Assembly: GCA_023461435.1 (NCBI GenBank)
Contig: JAEYLC010000026.1
Span: 62,001 to 126,000 of the forward strand
Direction of reading: 5' to 3'
DNA: 64,000 nt
Origin: Bacillota bacterium
Lineage (GTDB): Bacteria > Bacillota > Clostridia > Christensenellales > SZUA-584
This document shows, in pieces, positions 47,767 to 56,513 of the stretch. Within the stretch, counting starts at the first letter, position 1; each line of letters starts with the position of its first letter. A model generated the notes under the pieces. The model did no database searches and was not told where the DNA came from. It was given only the letters and a program-made list of their open reading frames with translations. Both the position numbers and the translations under genes were made by a program.

Positions 47767-48762
47767 TCAGCTTAATTTATCGACGACTGTCTGCGCATAC
47801 GACGTATCCACAACGTCCGTAAATTCAATCTTGTCTTCAAGCACACCGGCCTGTATCATGATGTCCTGCAGACGGTTGAACGCCTCTTCCTTCATAACAG
47901 GCGTATCCATCCACGCGTCGATCGCCCGATAGGATTTCGCAACCATCACAAGTGATTCTTCTGTGGTATCCGGGAAGAAGCTCACAATCGCTTTGGCCAC
48001 TTCTTCGTCCGATGCATTGTGTACAAACTTTTGCCCTTTGTAAACCGCTCTCAAAAACTTCTCAATGATCTCGGGATGTTCGCTTAAATAACTTTTTTTG
48101 GCCATAAACGCGGTATACGGCACTTCGCCGCTCTCGGCGCCCACCGCGTCCAAAATGTATCCTTTGCCTTCCTTTTCAAACATCGATGCCGTGGGTTCAA
48201 ACAGCGTCACATAATCACCCGTTCCGCCTTCAAACGCGCCGCCCATCAGATTGAACTGTATGTTGGTCAATACCTCCACGTCTTTGCCCGGTTCGAGCCC
48301 GTTCTGCCGCAAGACGTATTCAAGCGTCATCTCAGGCACGCCGCCGGCCCGCCCGCCGATGATCGTCTTGCCTTTCACGTCCGTCCATTTGAAATCGCTG
48401 TCCGGCGTGCGTCCCATCAGAAAAGACCCGTCTCTTTTGGTCAGCTGCCCCACCACAAGCGCGCTGTCCTCTTTGCCCTCGTTAAACACGTAGATCGCCG
48501 CTTCGGGCCCCATCAGCCCGATTTCGGCCTGCCCCGACAGCAATGCCGTCATCGATTTATCCGCACCGCCGCCGTTTACGAGCTCCAGCTCGATGCCCTC
48601 CTCCTTAAAATACCCGAGCGAGATTGCGGCGTAAAGCGGTGCATAGAATACCGAGTGCGTCACCTCGTTGAGCGTAATCTTCTGCGCTGTCGGTGCGGCG
48701 CATCCGAAAAACGCCACAGCCATCAGCAAGCACAGTACCGCAGCCACAAGCCTTTTTATCAT
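47767..48762 (-). CDS. ABC importer substrate-binding lipoprotein (NMT1/THI5-SsuA-like)
   Basis: 331 aa from ATG 48762 with AAGGAGGGGATGCT upstream. Lipoprotein signal with lipobox FFGC (Cys21). The NMT1/THI5 fold shows in 'EVTHSVFYAPLYAAISLGYF', 'KEEGIELELVNGGGADKSMT', 'LLSGQAEIGLMGPEAAIYVF' and 'GKTIIGGRAGGVPEMTLEYV'. This family binds aminopyrimidine thiamine precursors, sulfonates or similar small ligands. The segment 'PEAAIYVFNEG' and the tripartite gene set resemble ThiXYZ, but there is no thiamine riboswitch upstream, so the substrate is open. Confidence 0.85.
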   Translation of the reverse strand: MIKRLVAAVLCLLMAVAFFGCAAPTAQKITLNEVTHSVFYAPLYAAISLGYFKEEGIELELVNGGGADKSMTALLSGQAEIGLMGPEAAIYVFNEGKEDSALVVGQLTKRDGSFLMGRTPDSDFKWTDVKGKTIIGGRAGGVPEMTLEYVLRQNGLEPGKDVEVLTNIQFNLMGGAFEGGTGDYVTLFEPTASMFEKEGKGYILDAVGAESGEVPYTAFMAKKSYLSEHPEIIEKFLRAVYKGQKFVHNASDEEVAKAIVSFFPDTTEESLVMVAKSYRAIDAWMDTPVMKEEAFNRLQDIMIQAGVLEDKIEFTDVVDTSYAQTVVDKLS

Positions 48763-48862
48763 AGCATCCCCTCCTTACAATATGGCTCGATTCATCTTAT
48801 TCAGGGAAGTATGAAGTGTGTGCGGCGATACCATAGAGCGTTTGTTTCCCATGCAGATAAAG

Positions 48863-48892
48863 AATATATAATCGAAACTTTCTGAAAGTAAA
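48863..48892 (-). promoter_or_regulatory. possible promoter of the substrate-binding protein gene
   Basis: TTTACT (48887-48892), 18-bp spacer, TATATT (48863-48868). Weak match. Confidence 0.35.
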
Positions 48893-48929
48893 GATGAGAT
48901 CATCCTGTGCATATAACCGAAAATAAATT

Positions 48930-48964
48930 AAAAGACCTCCTGTTGCTTAAACAGAAAGTCTTTT
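48930..48964 (-). terminator. Rho-independent terminator of the polysaccharide operon
   Basis: Minus strand AAAAGACTTTCTGTT-TAAGC-AACAGGAGGTCTTTT followed by AATTTATTTT; two mismatches in the stem; about 40 bp past the last glycosyltransferase gene. Confidence 0.7.
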
Positions 48965-49005
48965 GTCTCGCTATTCAAATGGCATTAGCCCATTGCGCTG
49001 TTTCT

Positions 49006-50181
49006 TTAATGGCTCCCGACCCTCTCAATCAATTCGGAAATCCTTCCGATAATATCATCCCACCGGCAGTTGGCGTTTGCATATTGTCCGGCGTTTTCAC
49101 GCATAGCCGCGTATTCTTCCGGATGGCTCAGCAAAAAGTTAAGCGCATATTCAAACTCAAAATACCCCGTGAAGTAAAGGCCCGCGTTGCTCCTTTTGCA
49201 ATGCCCCTTTAAAACCTCACAGTCTCCGTTCACGAGCACCGGCCTGCCAAGCGCCATGCTTTCGAGCACAACGATGGACAGGCTCTCATATTCGGACGCG
49301 AGCACAAGAGCCACGCTGTCCTTCATCAGAACAAACTTATCTTCCTCACTCACAAATCCAAGGCTGATAATATCCGGGTCCTCAGGGATTTCCATCACCG
49401 GCTTGCCCATCAGCACAAGCTGCAGATCGCCGGGATTGCGTTTTTTGTACTCCTGAAAATATACAAACAGCCTACCGCATCCTTTGGATTCATCGATACG
49501 CCCCGCGTAGACAATGTATTTTTTCAGTCCGTATAAACCATTTGCGGTTAAAGACTCATCGAGCGACGGCAGCTCGATGCCCGCGCCCGCCATGGCCGAA
49601 GGCGTCTGCTTCGTTTGAAACATCTTCTCGACAAATTCCTGCTCTTCGCATGTGTTGTATATCAATCCGGCCGCGTTTTCAAATACGGATGTGTAGTGCC
49701 TCAAATACACCGGCGGCTCATCATGCGCCGTCGGGATCAGTATCGCATTATCCATGCCTTTAGGCAGGCACATGGCGCTCAGGTAATAAAGATAGGTCAT
49801 AAAAAGCACACTGTGGTATTCGGCATGGTGCCGCGCAATATATTCAACCAGTTCGGGGCAATACGGGCCCTGCTCGTCGATCCATCTGCTTTCCTGCTCA
49901 TCGGTATGGTTAGGATCGCTAAAAACCTCTTGCGAAAGCTTGTTGAACCGTTTGATATTTCTTTCTTTCTTAACCGCAAAGCGTTTGACCCTGACACCGT
50001 TGATCACCGATTCTCCGGCAGGATAGTTGTTTGCCCAGGTCATGTAATCCACGGCGCATGTGGTCAGCACTTCAACGTCGTATCTGTCATTGAGCTTTTC
50101 GGCAAATTGGCGGCACAGCAGCTCCGCTCCTCCGTTCACTTCCAATCCGTATCTCTGGCACACCATTGCTATCTTTTTCAT
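49006..50181 (-). CDS. GT4 family glycosyltransferase
   Basis: 391 aa from ATG 50181, overlapping the previous gene by 4 bp. GT-B fold: N-terminal 'MVCQRYGLEVNGGAELLCRQ' (acceptor-side Gly-Gly loop), C-terminal nucleotide-sugar half with 'YIVYAGRIDESKGCGRLFVY' and the EX7E motif 'EYESLSIVVLESMALGRPVL'. Cytoplasmic enzyme adding a sugar to a lipid-linked glycan. Most similar in this window to the next gene upstream, so a tandem duplicate is likely. Last gene of the cluster. Confidence 0.85.
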   Translation of the reverse strand: MKKIAMVCQRYGLEVNGGAELLCRQFAEKLNDRYDVEVLTTCAVDYMTWANNYPAGESVINGVRVKRFAVKKERNIKRFNKLSQEVFSDPNHTDEQESRWIDEQGPYCPELVEYIARHHAEYHSVLFMTYLYYLSAMCLPKGMDNAILIPTAHDEPPVYLRHYTSVFENAAGLIYNTCEEQEFVEKMFQTKQTPSAMAGAGIELPSLDESLTANGLYGLKKYIVYAGRIDESKGCGRLFVYFQEYKKRNPGDLQLVLMGKPVMEIPEDPDIISLGFVSEEDKFVLMKDSVALVLASEYESLSIVVLESMALGRPVLVNGDCEVLKGHCKRSNAGLYFTGYFEFEYALNFLLSHPEEYAAMRENAGQYANANCRWDDIIGRISELIERVGSH

Positions 50182-51371
50182 CTGTTCGCCTCGCTCACCT
50201 TTTCAAAAAACCTCACATACTTGTCTGTTACGACATCCCACGAATAATGACGCTGCACAAAATCACGGCCGTTTGATCCCATTTCATCCGCAGCCTCTTT
50301 GTTCTGCAGCATGTAATTGAGGCAGCCTTCGAACTCAAAATAGTTATCATAATAAAGGCCCGCGTTCGCCTGAATCACAAACTCCTTGGTTACGTTGCAA
50401 TGTCCGTTGACAATAACCGGTCTGCCGCAAAGCCAGCTCTCCATAATCACGATCGAAAAGCTTTCAAACGAAGACGGCTGGCACAAAACCTGTGCCGCCG
50501 CGCACGCGTCGTATTTGTCTTCAACAGGGATAAATCCAAGATCGCGCACGTCTTTTCTTACGGAGCTCGGTATCTCGATCTGCCCACCCCCGGTCAACAC
50601 GAGCTGCAACTCGCCGTTATGGCGTTTTTTATATTCGGCAAAATACTGCAGCAAGACATCCACATTCTTTCCCGAATCTTTTCTGCCCATATAAAGCACA
50701 AACGGCGCACCGATATTATATTTGTTTTCAAACCTTGCTTTGTCAGACTGTATTTCTGTATTGACCCCCACACCGATGACTTCGGCAGGCATACCTCCCA
50801 GTTCAAATATGTGCTTTGCGAGCTTCTCCTCGGCCTCGGCGTTAAAAAGCATCCCCGCCACTCCCGTAAACGCTTCTTTGAAAACGTCCAGATAGGCATA
50901 GCTTTCATCATGAAAGCAGGGAATGAGCACGGATTTTTCGGGGACCTGCATACATCCGTAATATGTTGTTCCAAACATATAGGGAATAAACACAAACAGC
51001 GCGTATTCGCCGCTGTGTTTTTTGATATACCGATAAAGATCATCGCTGTTTATGATATTGTCAACAAATATCTTTTCCTCTTCGGGAGATATGGACATCC
51101 CCCGCATCAGCTTTCCGTTGACATAATCGAACGATTCACCGTCTCTATGATTGACCTTGAATCTGCGGACAGCGAGCCCGCATTCATTGTAGGCGCCTTC
51201 CGGGTAATAGTTAACGCCCCAGTTGCTCAAAAACTCTTTGGCACATGTCGTGAGTATTTCGATCTCCAGTCCGGACTGATGCAGATGCGTCGCCACGCCG
51301 CGCAGCAATGCCTCGGCACCTCCTGGAATATTTTCGCCAAACCACGGTGACACGAAACCAATTTTCTTCAT
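50178..51371 (-). CDS. GT4 family glycosyltransferase
   Basis: About 397 aa from ATG 51371 (MKKIGFVSPWFGENIPGGAE); GGAG lies just upstream. In-frame ATGs at 51383 and 51377 are possible starts too. 'ENIPGGAEALLRGVATHLHQ' and the C-terminal 'FVLYMGRKDSGKNVDVLLQY' and 'SSFESFSIVIMESWLCGRPV' (EX7E) identify a GT-B retaining glycosyltransferase. The end 'YYDNYFEFEGCLNYMLQN' parallels 'YFTGYFEFEYALNFLLSH' in the following gene, evidence of duplication. Confidence 0.85.
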   Translation of the reverse strand: MKKIGFVSPWFGENIPGGAEALLRGVATHLHQSGLEIEILTTCAKEFLSNWGVNYYPEGAYNECGLAVRRFKVNHRDGESFDYVNGKLMRGMSISPEEEKIFVDNIINSDDLYRYIKKHSGEYALFVFIPYMFGTTYYGCMQVPEKSVLIPCFHDESYAYLDVFKEAFTGVAGMLFNAEAEEKLAKHIFELGGMPAEVIGVGVNTEIQSDKARFENKYNIGAPFVLYMGRKDSGKNVDVLLQYFAEYKKRHNGELQLVLTGGGQIEIPSSVRKDVRDLGFIPVEDKYDACAAAQVLCQPSSFESFSIVIMESWLCGRPVIVNGHCNVTKEFVIQANAGLYYDNYFEFEGCLNYMLQNKEAADEMGSNGRDFVQRHYSWDVVTDKYVRFFEKVSEANR

Positions 51372-51383
51372 ATCCATCTCCAT

Positions 51384-52448
51384 CTAAACACAGTCCGCAA
51401 TCAACTTTTTGAAGGTCTCTTTTGTCTGTTCGTACGAAAAATCCTTCAGCCGATCCTGCTGACCGGCTATCACCGCTTGCCTGAGCTCTGAATCGGTCAC
51501 AAGCCTTTCGATCAGTTTCGCAATCAAAGCCGGATTCTTGTCGTCAATAACAATACCGCTTTTCCCCATTGTATCGGGTATCGCCGCCGCTTTATACGCA
51601 ATAATCGGCACATCAAAATGCATGGCCTCCAGCAGCGGAACACAAAAGCCTTCATGTTCGCTCATGCACAGAAAAACATGCGCTAGCTTATAGTAAGCGA
51701 GTATTTGATCGAATTTTGTGTGGCCGGTAAATATCACATCGTTGATACCCAGTTCATGAATATAGCGCTTAAGCTGCCTTTGGTACGCCTCAATGCCGCT
51801 GTAGGACCCCACAAGAAACAGACGCGACTTCGGATTGACGTACGTTTTGTAATAGGCAAAAGCCCTGATGATATCCTCATGCTTTTTATTCGGCGCAATT
51901 CTGCCCACAAACAATATGTTGACCCAATCGTCGTTGTATTTCTTTAAAATATCCTGATTCGGGGCTTTGTTGTATTCACCAAACGGCACAATGATGGGCA
52001 GCACATCAATCGGGCAGGTATAACCTGCTTCCTGCAATTCTGTCTTATTGTATTCCGAGTCCGCAAAGCAACGTTCAACCTTACCCTCCAAAAACCCAAG
52101 AGCCTCACGGCCAAAGTACGTCAAATCATAATTGGCTTTGCTGTAACCGTAAAAATACTGATAAGGCGTGATATTATGATATATCACAATCTTGCGTCCC
52201 GGATAGTCGGCCACGCGATAGTTCAAATCGGTGCCCGTGGAAAGATGATAAAGAATAATATCCTTCTTATTGAGCCTTGGGGCTCGGTCCAGCTTCATCG
52301 CCGTTCCCTTTTTAAGCCTCGGATCAATATTTTGGGCATATATGGCTGTCTCAAAACCCAGTTCTTCGAGCAATCCATGAATCGCAACCGTATCATTCCC
52401 AACGGCATCTCCAAACGCTATGGTCGACAGCAATTGTACAATACGCAT
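51384..52448 (-). CDS. GT4 family glycosyltransferase
   Basis: 354 aa from ATG 52448. 'WVNILFVGRIAPNKKHEDII', 'NDVIFTGHTKFDQILAYYKL' and the EX7E motif 'SEHEGFCVPLLEAMHFDVPI' are typical of mannosyl- or rhamnosyltransferase-like GT4 enzymes of O-antigen and capsule clusters. The N-terminal 'AFGDAVGNDTVAIHGLLEEL' fits the acceptor-binding lobe. Sugar specificity cannot be told from sequence alone. Confidence 0.85.
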   Translation of the reverse strand: MRIVQLLSTIAFGDAVGNDTVAIHGLLEELGFETAIYAQNIDPRLKKGTAMKLDRAPRLNKKDIILYHLSTGTDLNYRVADYPGRKIVIYHNITPYQYFYGYSKANYDLTYFGREALGFLEGKVERCFADSEYNKTELQEAGYTCPIDVLPIIVPFGEYNKAPNQDILKKYNDDWVNILFVGRIAPNKKHEDIIRAFAYYKTYVNPKSRLFLVGSYSGIEAYQRQLKRYIHELGINDVIFTGHTKFDQILAYYKLAHVFLCMSEHEGFCVPLLEAMHFDVPIIAYKAAAIPDTMGKSGIVIDDKNPALIAKLIERLVTDSELRQAVIAGQQDRLKDFSYEQTKETFKKLIADCV

Positions 52449-52451
52449 AGT

Positions 52452-52880
52452 TTACTCCTGCTCATGCCGTTTCAATTGCTTTTCTAATGCTTCCACGCGT
52501 TTAATCAGCTCTTCGATACGCTGCTTGTCTCTCTTTTCTTCCTGAATATAATATTTGATCGAGTTGACCGCCTTGGTTGTACTGACATTGAATTGCGTCT
52601 GGTCGTTGAGAATCGGGGCAATGTAAAACCTCGTGAATTTCCTTACCGTTTTCTTTATCAATACGGCTATCGGATTTCCCTCGAGGGGCTTATTGGGCGA
52701 CAGCAGGCAGGCGTGATTCATGTTTTCAACATTGTCCTCAAAGAAATCGTTGTCAAAGCATTCATACACTTTGCCGCATTTATCGGGCCGACTTGTCTCA
52801 AAGCTTAAAATCTCTTTATCCAGCCCTTTTTCTTTTATTTCCTCACGAATCTCCTTCATGATCTTTTCGATATCAACCAT
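52452..52880 (-). CDS. small coiled-coil protein of the polysaccharide cluster
   Basis: 142 aa from ATG 52880. N-terminal helix 'MVDIEKIMKEIREEIKEKGL', a middle segment 'IKKTVRKFTRFYIAPILNDQ' then TQFN, and a C-terminal coiled coil ('QRIEELIKRVEALEKQLKRH'). The 'IKK.VRKF.R....P....Q..FN' phrase recurs in small or N-terminal regions of proteins in Firmicute glycan clusters, often linked to methyltransferases or glycosyltransferases. It may be an assembly factor for the glycosyltransferase complex; the function is unknown. Confidence 0.6.
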   Translation of the reverse strand: MVDIEKIMKEIREEIKEKGLDKEILSFETSRPDKCGKVYECFDNDFFEDNVENMNHACLLSPNKPLEGNPIAVLIKKTVRKFTRFYIAPILNDQTQFNVSTTKAVNSIKYYIQEEKRDKQRIEELIKRVEALEKQLKRHEQE

Positions 52881-52936
52881 TAACGACTATTCTCCTTTGT
52901 AATCTGACGGAATCCCTCTTTGCATTGTCTTTGTAC

Positions 52937-54406
52937 TTATTTGCTACTTACTTTCCAGTCATGTTTCATTGTGACAATGCCCAGTGCCGTTCTTTCTGAA
53001 GTGACATGAAACGTTCTATAGTTTCGAATATAATCGAGCGCAATCCGAGCTTCATCTTCAGCGTAAACACCTAATTTGTATTCTCCCGCTACAAGATTAA
53101 GAGATACAATTTCACAGGTCACAATGCCTTCTTCATTAATATTCGAAACAGTATAATAGTCATACAATGTACAGGCACCATAACAATGAATATCATCCAG
53201 TGTAAAAATATTGATTCCAAAAATATAACGATCGATCGGTTCATTCACTTTATAATGTATATTGAGTCTTACGCATTCTCCTTCGCGAACACAGGTTGCA
53301 TCTTTGCTTTCATCGGTCTCTAAATGCACACCTGTGATCGTCAGTTTGTTGTTACCGAAACGCATTTCAGCTTCCGCTCCATTGTCATTGGCATTATCTT
53401 CTTTTGGAACAAGCTCATTTTCTTTTTGATATCGCTTTGTATACCGATATGTCTCGAATTCATTCATTATTTCTTCACGAGTTTTTTCCTCATGTTGCTT
53501 TGCCTTGTATTCTGCGGAATTTAATATATATGAAAGCATCTCATCTAAATTTCTATATCCATTACTACAAGCATTAACAACATGATCGTTCTCTGGCGCT
53601 CTACCTAAGAAAAAACTATATGCATAATAAACATCGTCCTGATTAAAATCTTTTCCATTATCAAAAAGTCGCATTCTCTTGTCGTTCATGTACTTTTTAT
53701 ATGCATGAGATATTTGATACCGGTCGCCATCTTTCGCAATTCTTCCATTATTAAGCCATATCGCTCTGTTGCAAAAGTTCTCGATAACACCAATGTCATG
53801 CGTCACAAGTACTATGGTGATGCCTTCATTCTTGAGCTGTTTTAGCCGATTAAAGCATTTTACTTGAAAATTCGAATCACCAACCGCGAGTATTTCATCA
53901 ATCAATAATATGTCCGCGCTCACGTTAATAGCCACAGAAAACGCAAGCCTCATATACATACCGGATGAATATGTTCTCACGGGATTATCGATGAACTCGT
54001 GAAGCTCGGAGAAATCGAGTATCTTTTGAAACCGTTCATCCGTTTCTTTCTTTGACAAGCCAAATATGGCGGCATTGATATAAATATTCTCCCTGCCGGA
54101 CATGTCCGGATGGAAGCCGGCGCCGAGTTCCAGCAGGCTCGATACGCGTCCGTTGATTTCAACGGATCCTTTTTCAGGGTATAATATGCCTGTCATGAGT
54201 TTCAAAAGTGTGCTTTTTCCACATCCATTCTCACCAATGAGCCCGACAACCTCACCTTTTTTTATGGTTAAGCTGATATCTTTTAATACTTCACGATCAG
54301 TGAACTTACGTCTTTTACTAAAGAGCGCTTTTTCCTTTAAGGTCACAGCCCTGTCGGCATAACCTTTAAACCGTTTAGTCAGATTTCTTATTACAATTAC
54401 GTCCAT
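52937..54406 (-). CDS. Wzt-type polysaccharide ABC exporter ATPase with DUF4214-like insert and C-terminal glycan-binding domain
   Basis: 489 aa from ATG 54406. Nucleotide-binding domain: Walker A GENGCGKST, 'TYSSGMYMRLAFSVAINV' signature, Walker B 'ADILLIDEILAVGD'. After ~245 residues comes an insert (~255-305, 'DDVYYAYSFFLGRAPENDHV' then 'LDEMLSYILNSAEYKAK') resembling DUF4214. A linker follows, then a C-terminal beta-sandwich (~345-489, 'GVHLETDESKDATCVREGEC') of the Wzt carbohydrate-binding type that recognises the finished chain. Works with Wzm (54422-55189). Base composition is AT-richer than the ATPase domain, suggesting separate ancestry of the C-terminal part. Confidence 0.85.
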   Translation of the reverse strand: MDVIVIRNLTKRFKGYADRAVTLKEKALFSKRRKFTDREVLKDISLTIKKGEVVGLIGENGCGKSTLLKLMTGILYPEKGSVEINGRVSSLLELGAGFHPDMSGRENIYINAAIFGLSKKETDERFQKILDFSELHEFIDNPVRTYSSGMYMRLAFSVAINVSADILLIDEILAVGDSNFQVKCFNRLKQLKNEGITIVLVTHDIGVIENFCNRAIWLNNGRIAKDGDRYQISHAYKKYMNDKRMRLFDNGKDFNQDDVYYAYSFFLGRAPENDHVVNACSNGYRNLDEMLSYILNSAEYKAKQHEEKTREEIMNEFETYRYTKRYQKENELVPKEDNANDNGAEAEMRFGNNKLTITGVHLETDESKDATCVREGECVRLNIHYKVNEPIDRYIFGINIFTLDDIHCYGACTLYDYYTVSNINEEGIVTCEIVSLNLVAGEYKLGVYAEDEARIALDYIRNYRTFHVTSERTALGIVTMKHDWKVSSK

Positions 54407-54421
54407 TAATTTTCTCCCAAA

Positions 54422-55189
54422 TCACAGTTCTTCCGCAAACCGTTTCTGAAGCCTCTGAAATACAATAAATCCAATCACTATCAAAACTGCGGATGCGAGA
54501 GCTATGAGACCAAGCTGTCCAAAATCCGGCAGAGTTTTATAATACAAGATATTTCTATATGCCCCGACAATACCCGCCATTGGGTTGAAATTCATAAATC
54601 CCTGTAAGCCCATAGGCACTTTCGAATAAAGCACCGGCGTCAAATACATCCATCCCATCATCACAATACCTAAAATATAAGATAAATCCCTAAAGTAAAC
54701 TGTCAATGAGGAAAAAAGGAGTACCAGCCCCAATACAAACATATACTCAACAATAAAAATTAATGGCAAAAGCAATGCCGTAAAAGTGATACCAACTCCG
54801 GTAATAAGTAACGCCGCAAAAACGATGATAAACGTCAAAAGCATATTTATAAAATTGCTCGTCACCGTTATAATCGGTAGCACCACCCTCGGAAAATATA
54901 TCTTCTGAACAAGACCGGAATTCTGCATGATGCATTCGGCACCGATTTGAATTGACGTCGAACAAAACAGCCACGGCACAAGCGCCACAAACAAAAATAT
55001 AGCGTAATTCTCTTCCGGTGAATCCAAAATTACTGAGAACAATACGGAATAGATCAGCAATTGAAACAGCGGATTAATAAGGGTCCATATAAAACCCAAG
55101 ACCGAACCTTTGTATCGTCCGGTCAAGTCTTTTTTAACGAGGTTCCCTATCATATTTCTGTATTCCCAAACTTCATGTAATACTTTCAT
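54422..55189 (-). CDS. Wzm-type polysaccharide ABC exporter permease
   Basis: 255 aa from ATG 55189, overlapping the preceding glycosyltransferase gene by 17 bp. ABC2_membrane domain with six spans: 'KDLTGRYKGSVLGFIWTLIN' at the start, 'FPRVVLPIITVTSNFINMLL' and 'DLSYILGIVMMGWMYLTPVL' later, all diagnostic of O-antigen/teichoic acid exporters (Wzm/TagG). It moves undecaprenyl-linked glycan across the membrane with the adjacent Wzt. Confidence 0.9.
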   Translation of the reverse strand: MKVLHEVWEYRNMIGNLVKKDLTGRYKGSVLGFIWTLINPLFQLLIYSVLFSVILDSPEENYAIFLFVALVPWLFCSTSIQIGAECIMQNSGLVQKIYFPRVVLPIITVTSNFINMLLTFIIVFAALLITGVGITFTALLLPLIFIVEYMFVLGLVLLFSSLTVYFRDLSYILGIVMMGWMYLTPVLYSKVPMGLQGFMNFNPMAGIVGAYRNILYYKTLPDFGQLGLIALASAVLIVIGFIVFQRLQKRFAEEL

Positions 55190-56513
55190 TGGTTCTCCCT
55201 ATATACTGAACATCGAACATTTCATTGATATTTTGCGAGATATGATTGGTTATCTCCAAACGCGGTTCTCCCTGCTCGGTATTCAGACCCATTGTCTTTA
55301 ATTCGTTTTCAACTTTTCGCAGAACATTATTCAGAGGTTTCAGAAAGATAAGTTCATTCATAAACTCCATTAATTCCGAAGTATATTTCTCTTTTGCATA
55401 CTGTTTTTTTGCATATGCCTGCGCGTTCTGGCCGATCTCGGTAATTAGGCTCCTCTCTTTTACCAGCTTGATCAGTTGCTCTTTTAGCGATTCTTTCATC
55501 TGCAGGGGATTTATCTTTATAACGCAATCATCAGGAACCTCGCCGTATACGCCGGTATCTGCTACAATCACAGTTTTGCCCTGAAGCAGCTGCTCCTGTA
55601 AAGATGCCGAACCACCTTCTATTGCAGGATATCTTAAATTGCATATGATATCGGCGCCTTTATAGTAAGCGGCCAATTCTTTGTCATCAACATATCCGAT
55701 CAGTTTGAAATTTCTGCCGAGATTTTCATTTCTTAATTTTGTTGTTATCCGCTTTTGGTAATAATCGTTATTCACCTGACCAATTACCGTATAGTGAACA
55801 TGCTTTCTTAAGTACTTGCTTCCCGAAATGGCATCCATCACGCTGAGAATATTCTTATTGCTGTTGACATTTCCGACGGTTAATATGTTCACCTTCTTCT
55901 TTTTAAGATGAACTTTAACATCCTGCTCCGTCTGTGGGGGTTCAAACATTTCTATCAAAGGTATAACGACGCTGGGCCCGAAAAAAACTTCCGAGAGCTT
56001 GTTCGCGTGATATCTTGAATGAACCATGACGCCTCTTGCGTTTTCACAGATCAACCGAAGCATATTAAATTTCAGCAAATCCACGGTCACCCACAGAATC
56101 ATGTTTTTTGTGGCCTTTATGATCTTTTTTGTATCTTTTTCTCCATACAACTTGATCAGCTTATTCTCATACGCTTCAACGTCATCCATATAATAGCTAT
56201 GGAAGAAATGATGCATACAGATATCGTGCGCAATCACCATCCCCGGATGCTTTTGCATCACATGGTATATGCTCTTATGATATTCGTAATTATCACCCAT
56301 GTTATATATAATCAAATCAAATGTGTCAAGTACATCCGAAAGATCCTGCCCGTCGGTATAGCATACGACCGGAAGCTTCGTCGGATGCATTTCCGGCTGC
56401 CGTTCTACAAACAAAACAATCTCAGCATATTCAGACAACGCCTCTGTCGCAAACTTGGAATATTTTCCTATCGCGCTTTGAGTTTTAAAAGGGGTAAACC
56501 ATGCAATTCTCAT
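55173..56513 (-). CDS. GT4 family glycosyltransferase
   Basis: 446 aa from ATG 56513, 4 bp into the next upstream gene. 'MRIAWFTPFKTQSAIGKYSK' and the C-terminal 'KKVNILTVGNVNSNKNILSV', 'DDKELAAYYKGADIICNLRY' and 'EGGSASLQEQLLQGKTVIVA' fit a GT-B enzyme. The EX7E element is atypical (EGGSASLQE). The ~70-residue C-terminal helical extension ('LNNVLRKVENELKTMGLNTE') may mediate membrane or partner contact. Confidence 0.8.
   Translation of the reverse strand: MRIAWFTPFKTQSAIGKYSKFATEALSEYAEIVLFVERQPEMHPTKLPVVCYTDGQDLSDVLDTFDLIIYNMGDNYEYHKSIYHVMQKHPGMVIAHDICMHHFFHSYYMDDVEAYENKLIKLYGEKDTKKIIKATKNMILWVTVDLLKFNMLRLICENARGVMVHSRYHANKLSEVFFGPSVVIPLIEMFEPPQTEQDVKVHLKKKKVNILTVGNVNSNKNILSVMDAISGSKYLRKHVHYTVIGQVNNDYYQKRITTKLRNENLGRNFKLIGYVDDKELAAYYKGADIICNLRYPAIEGGSASLQEQLLQGKTVIVADTGVYGEVPDDCVIKINPLQMKESLKEQLIKLVKERSLITEIGQNAQAYAKKQYAKEKYTSELMEFMNELIFLKPLNNVLRKVENELKTMGLNTEQGEPRLEITNHISQNINEMFDVQYIGRTNESIT

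Noticed and set aside
48763..48905. Thiamine (TPP) riboswitch upstream of the NMT1/THI5-like binding protein
   Set aside because: The leader lacks the CTGAGA and ACCTGATCTGG-like conserved boxes.
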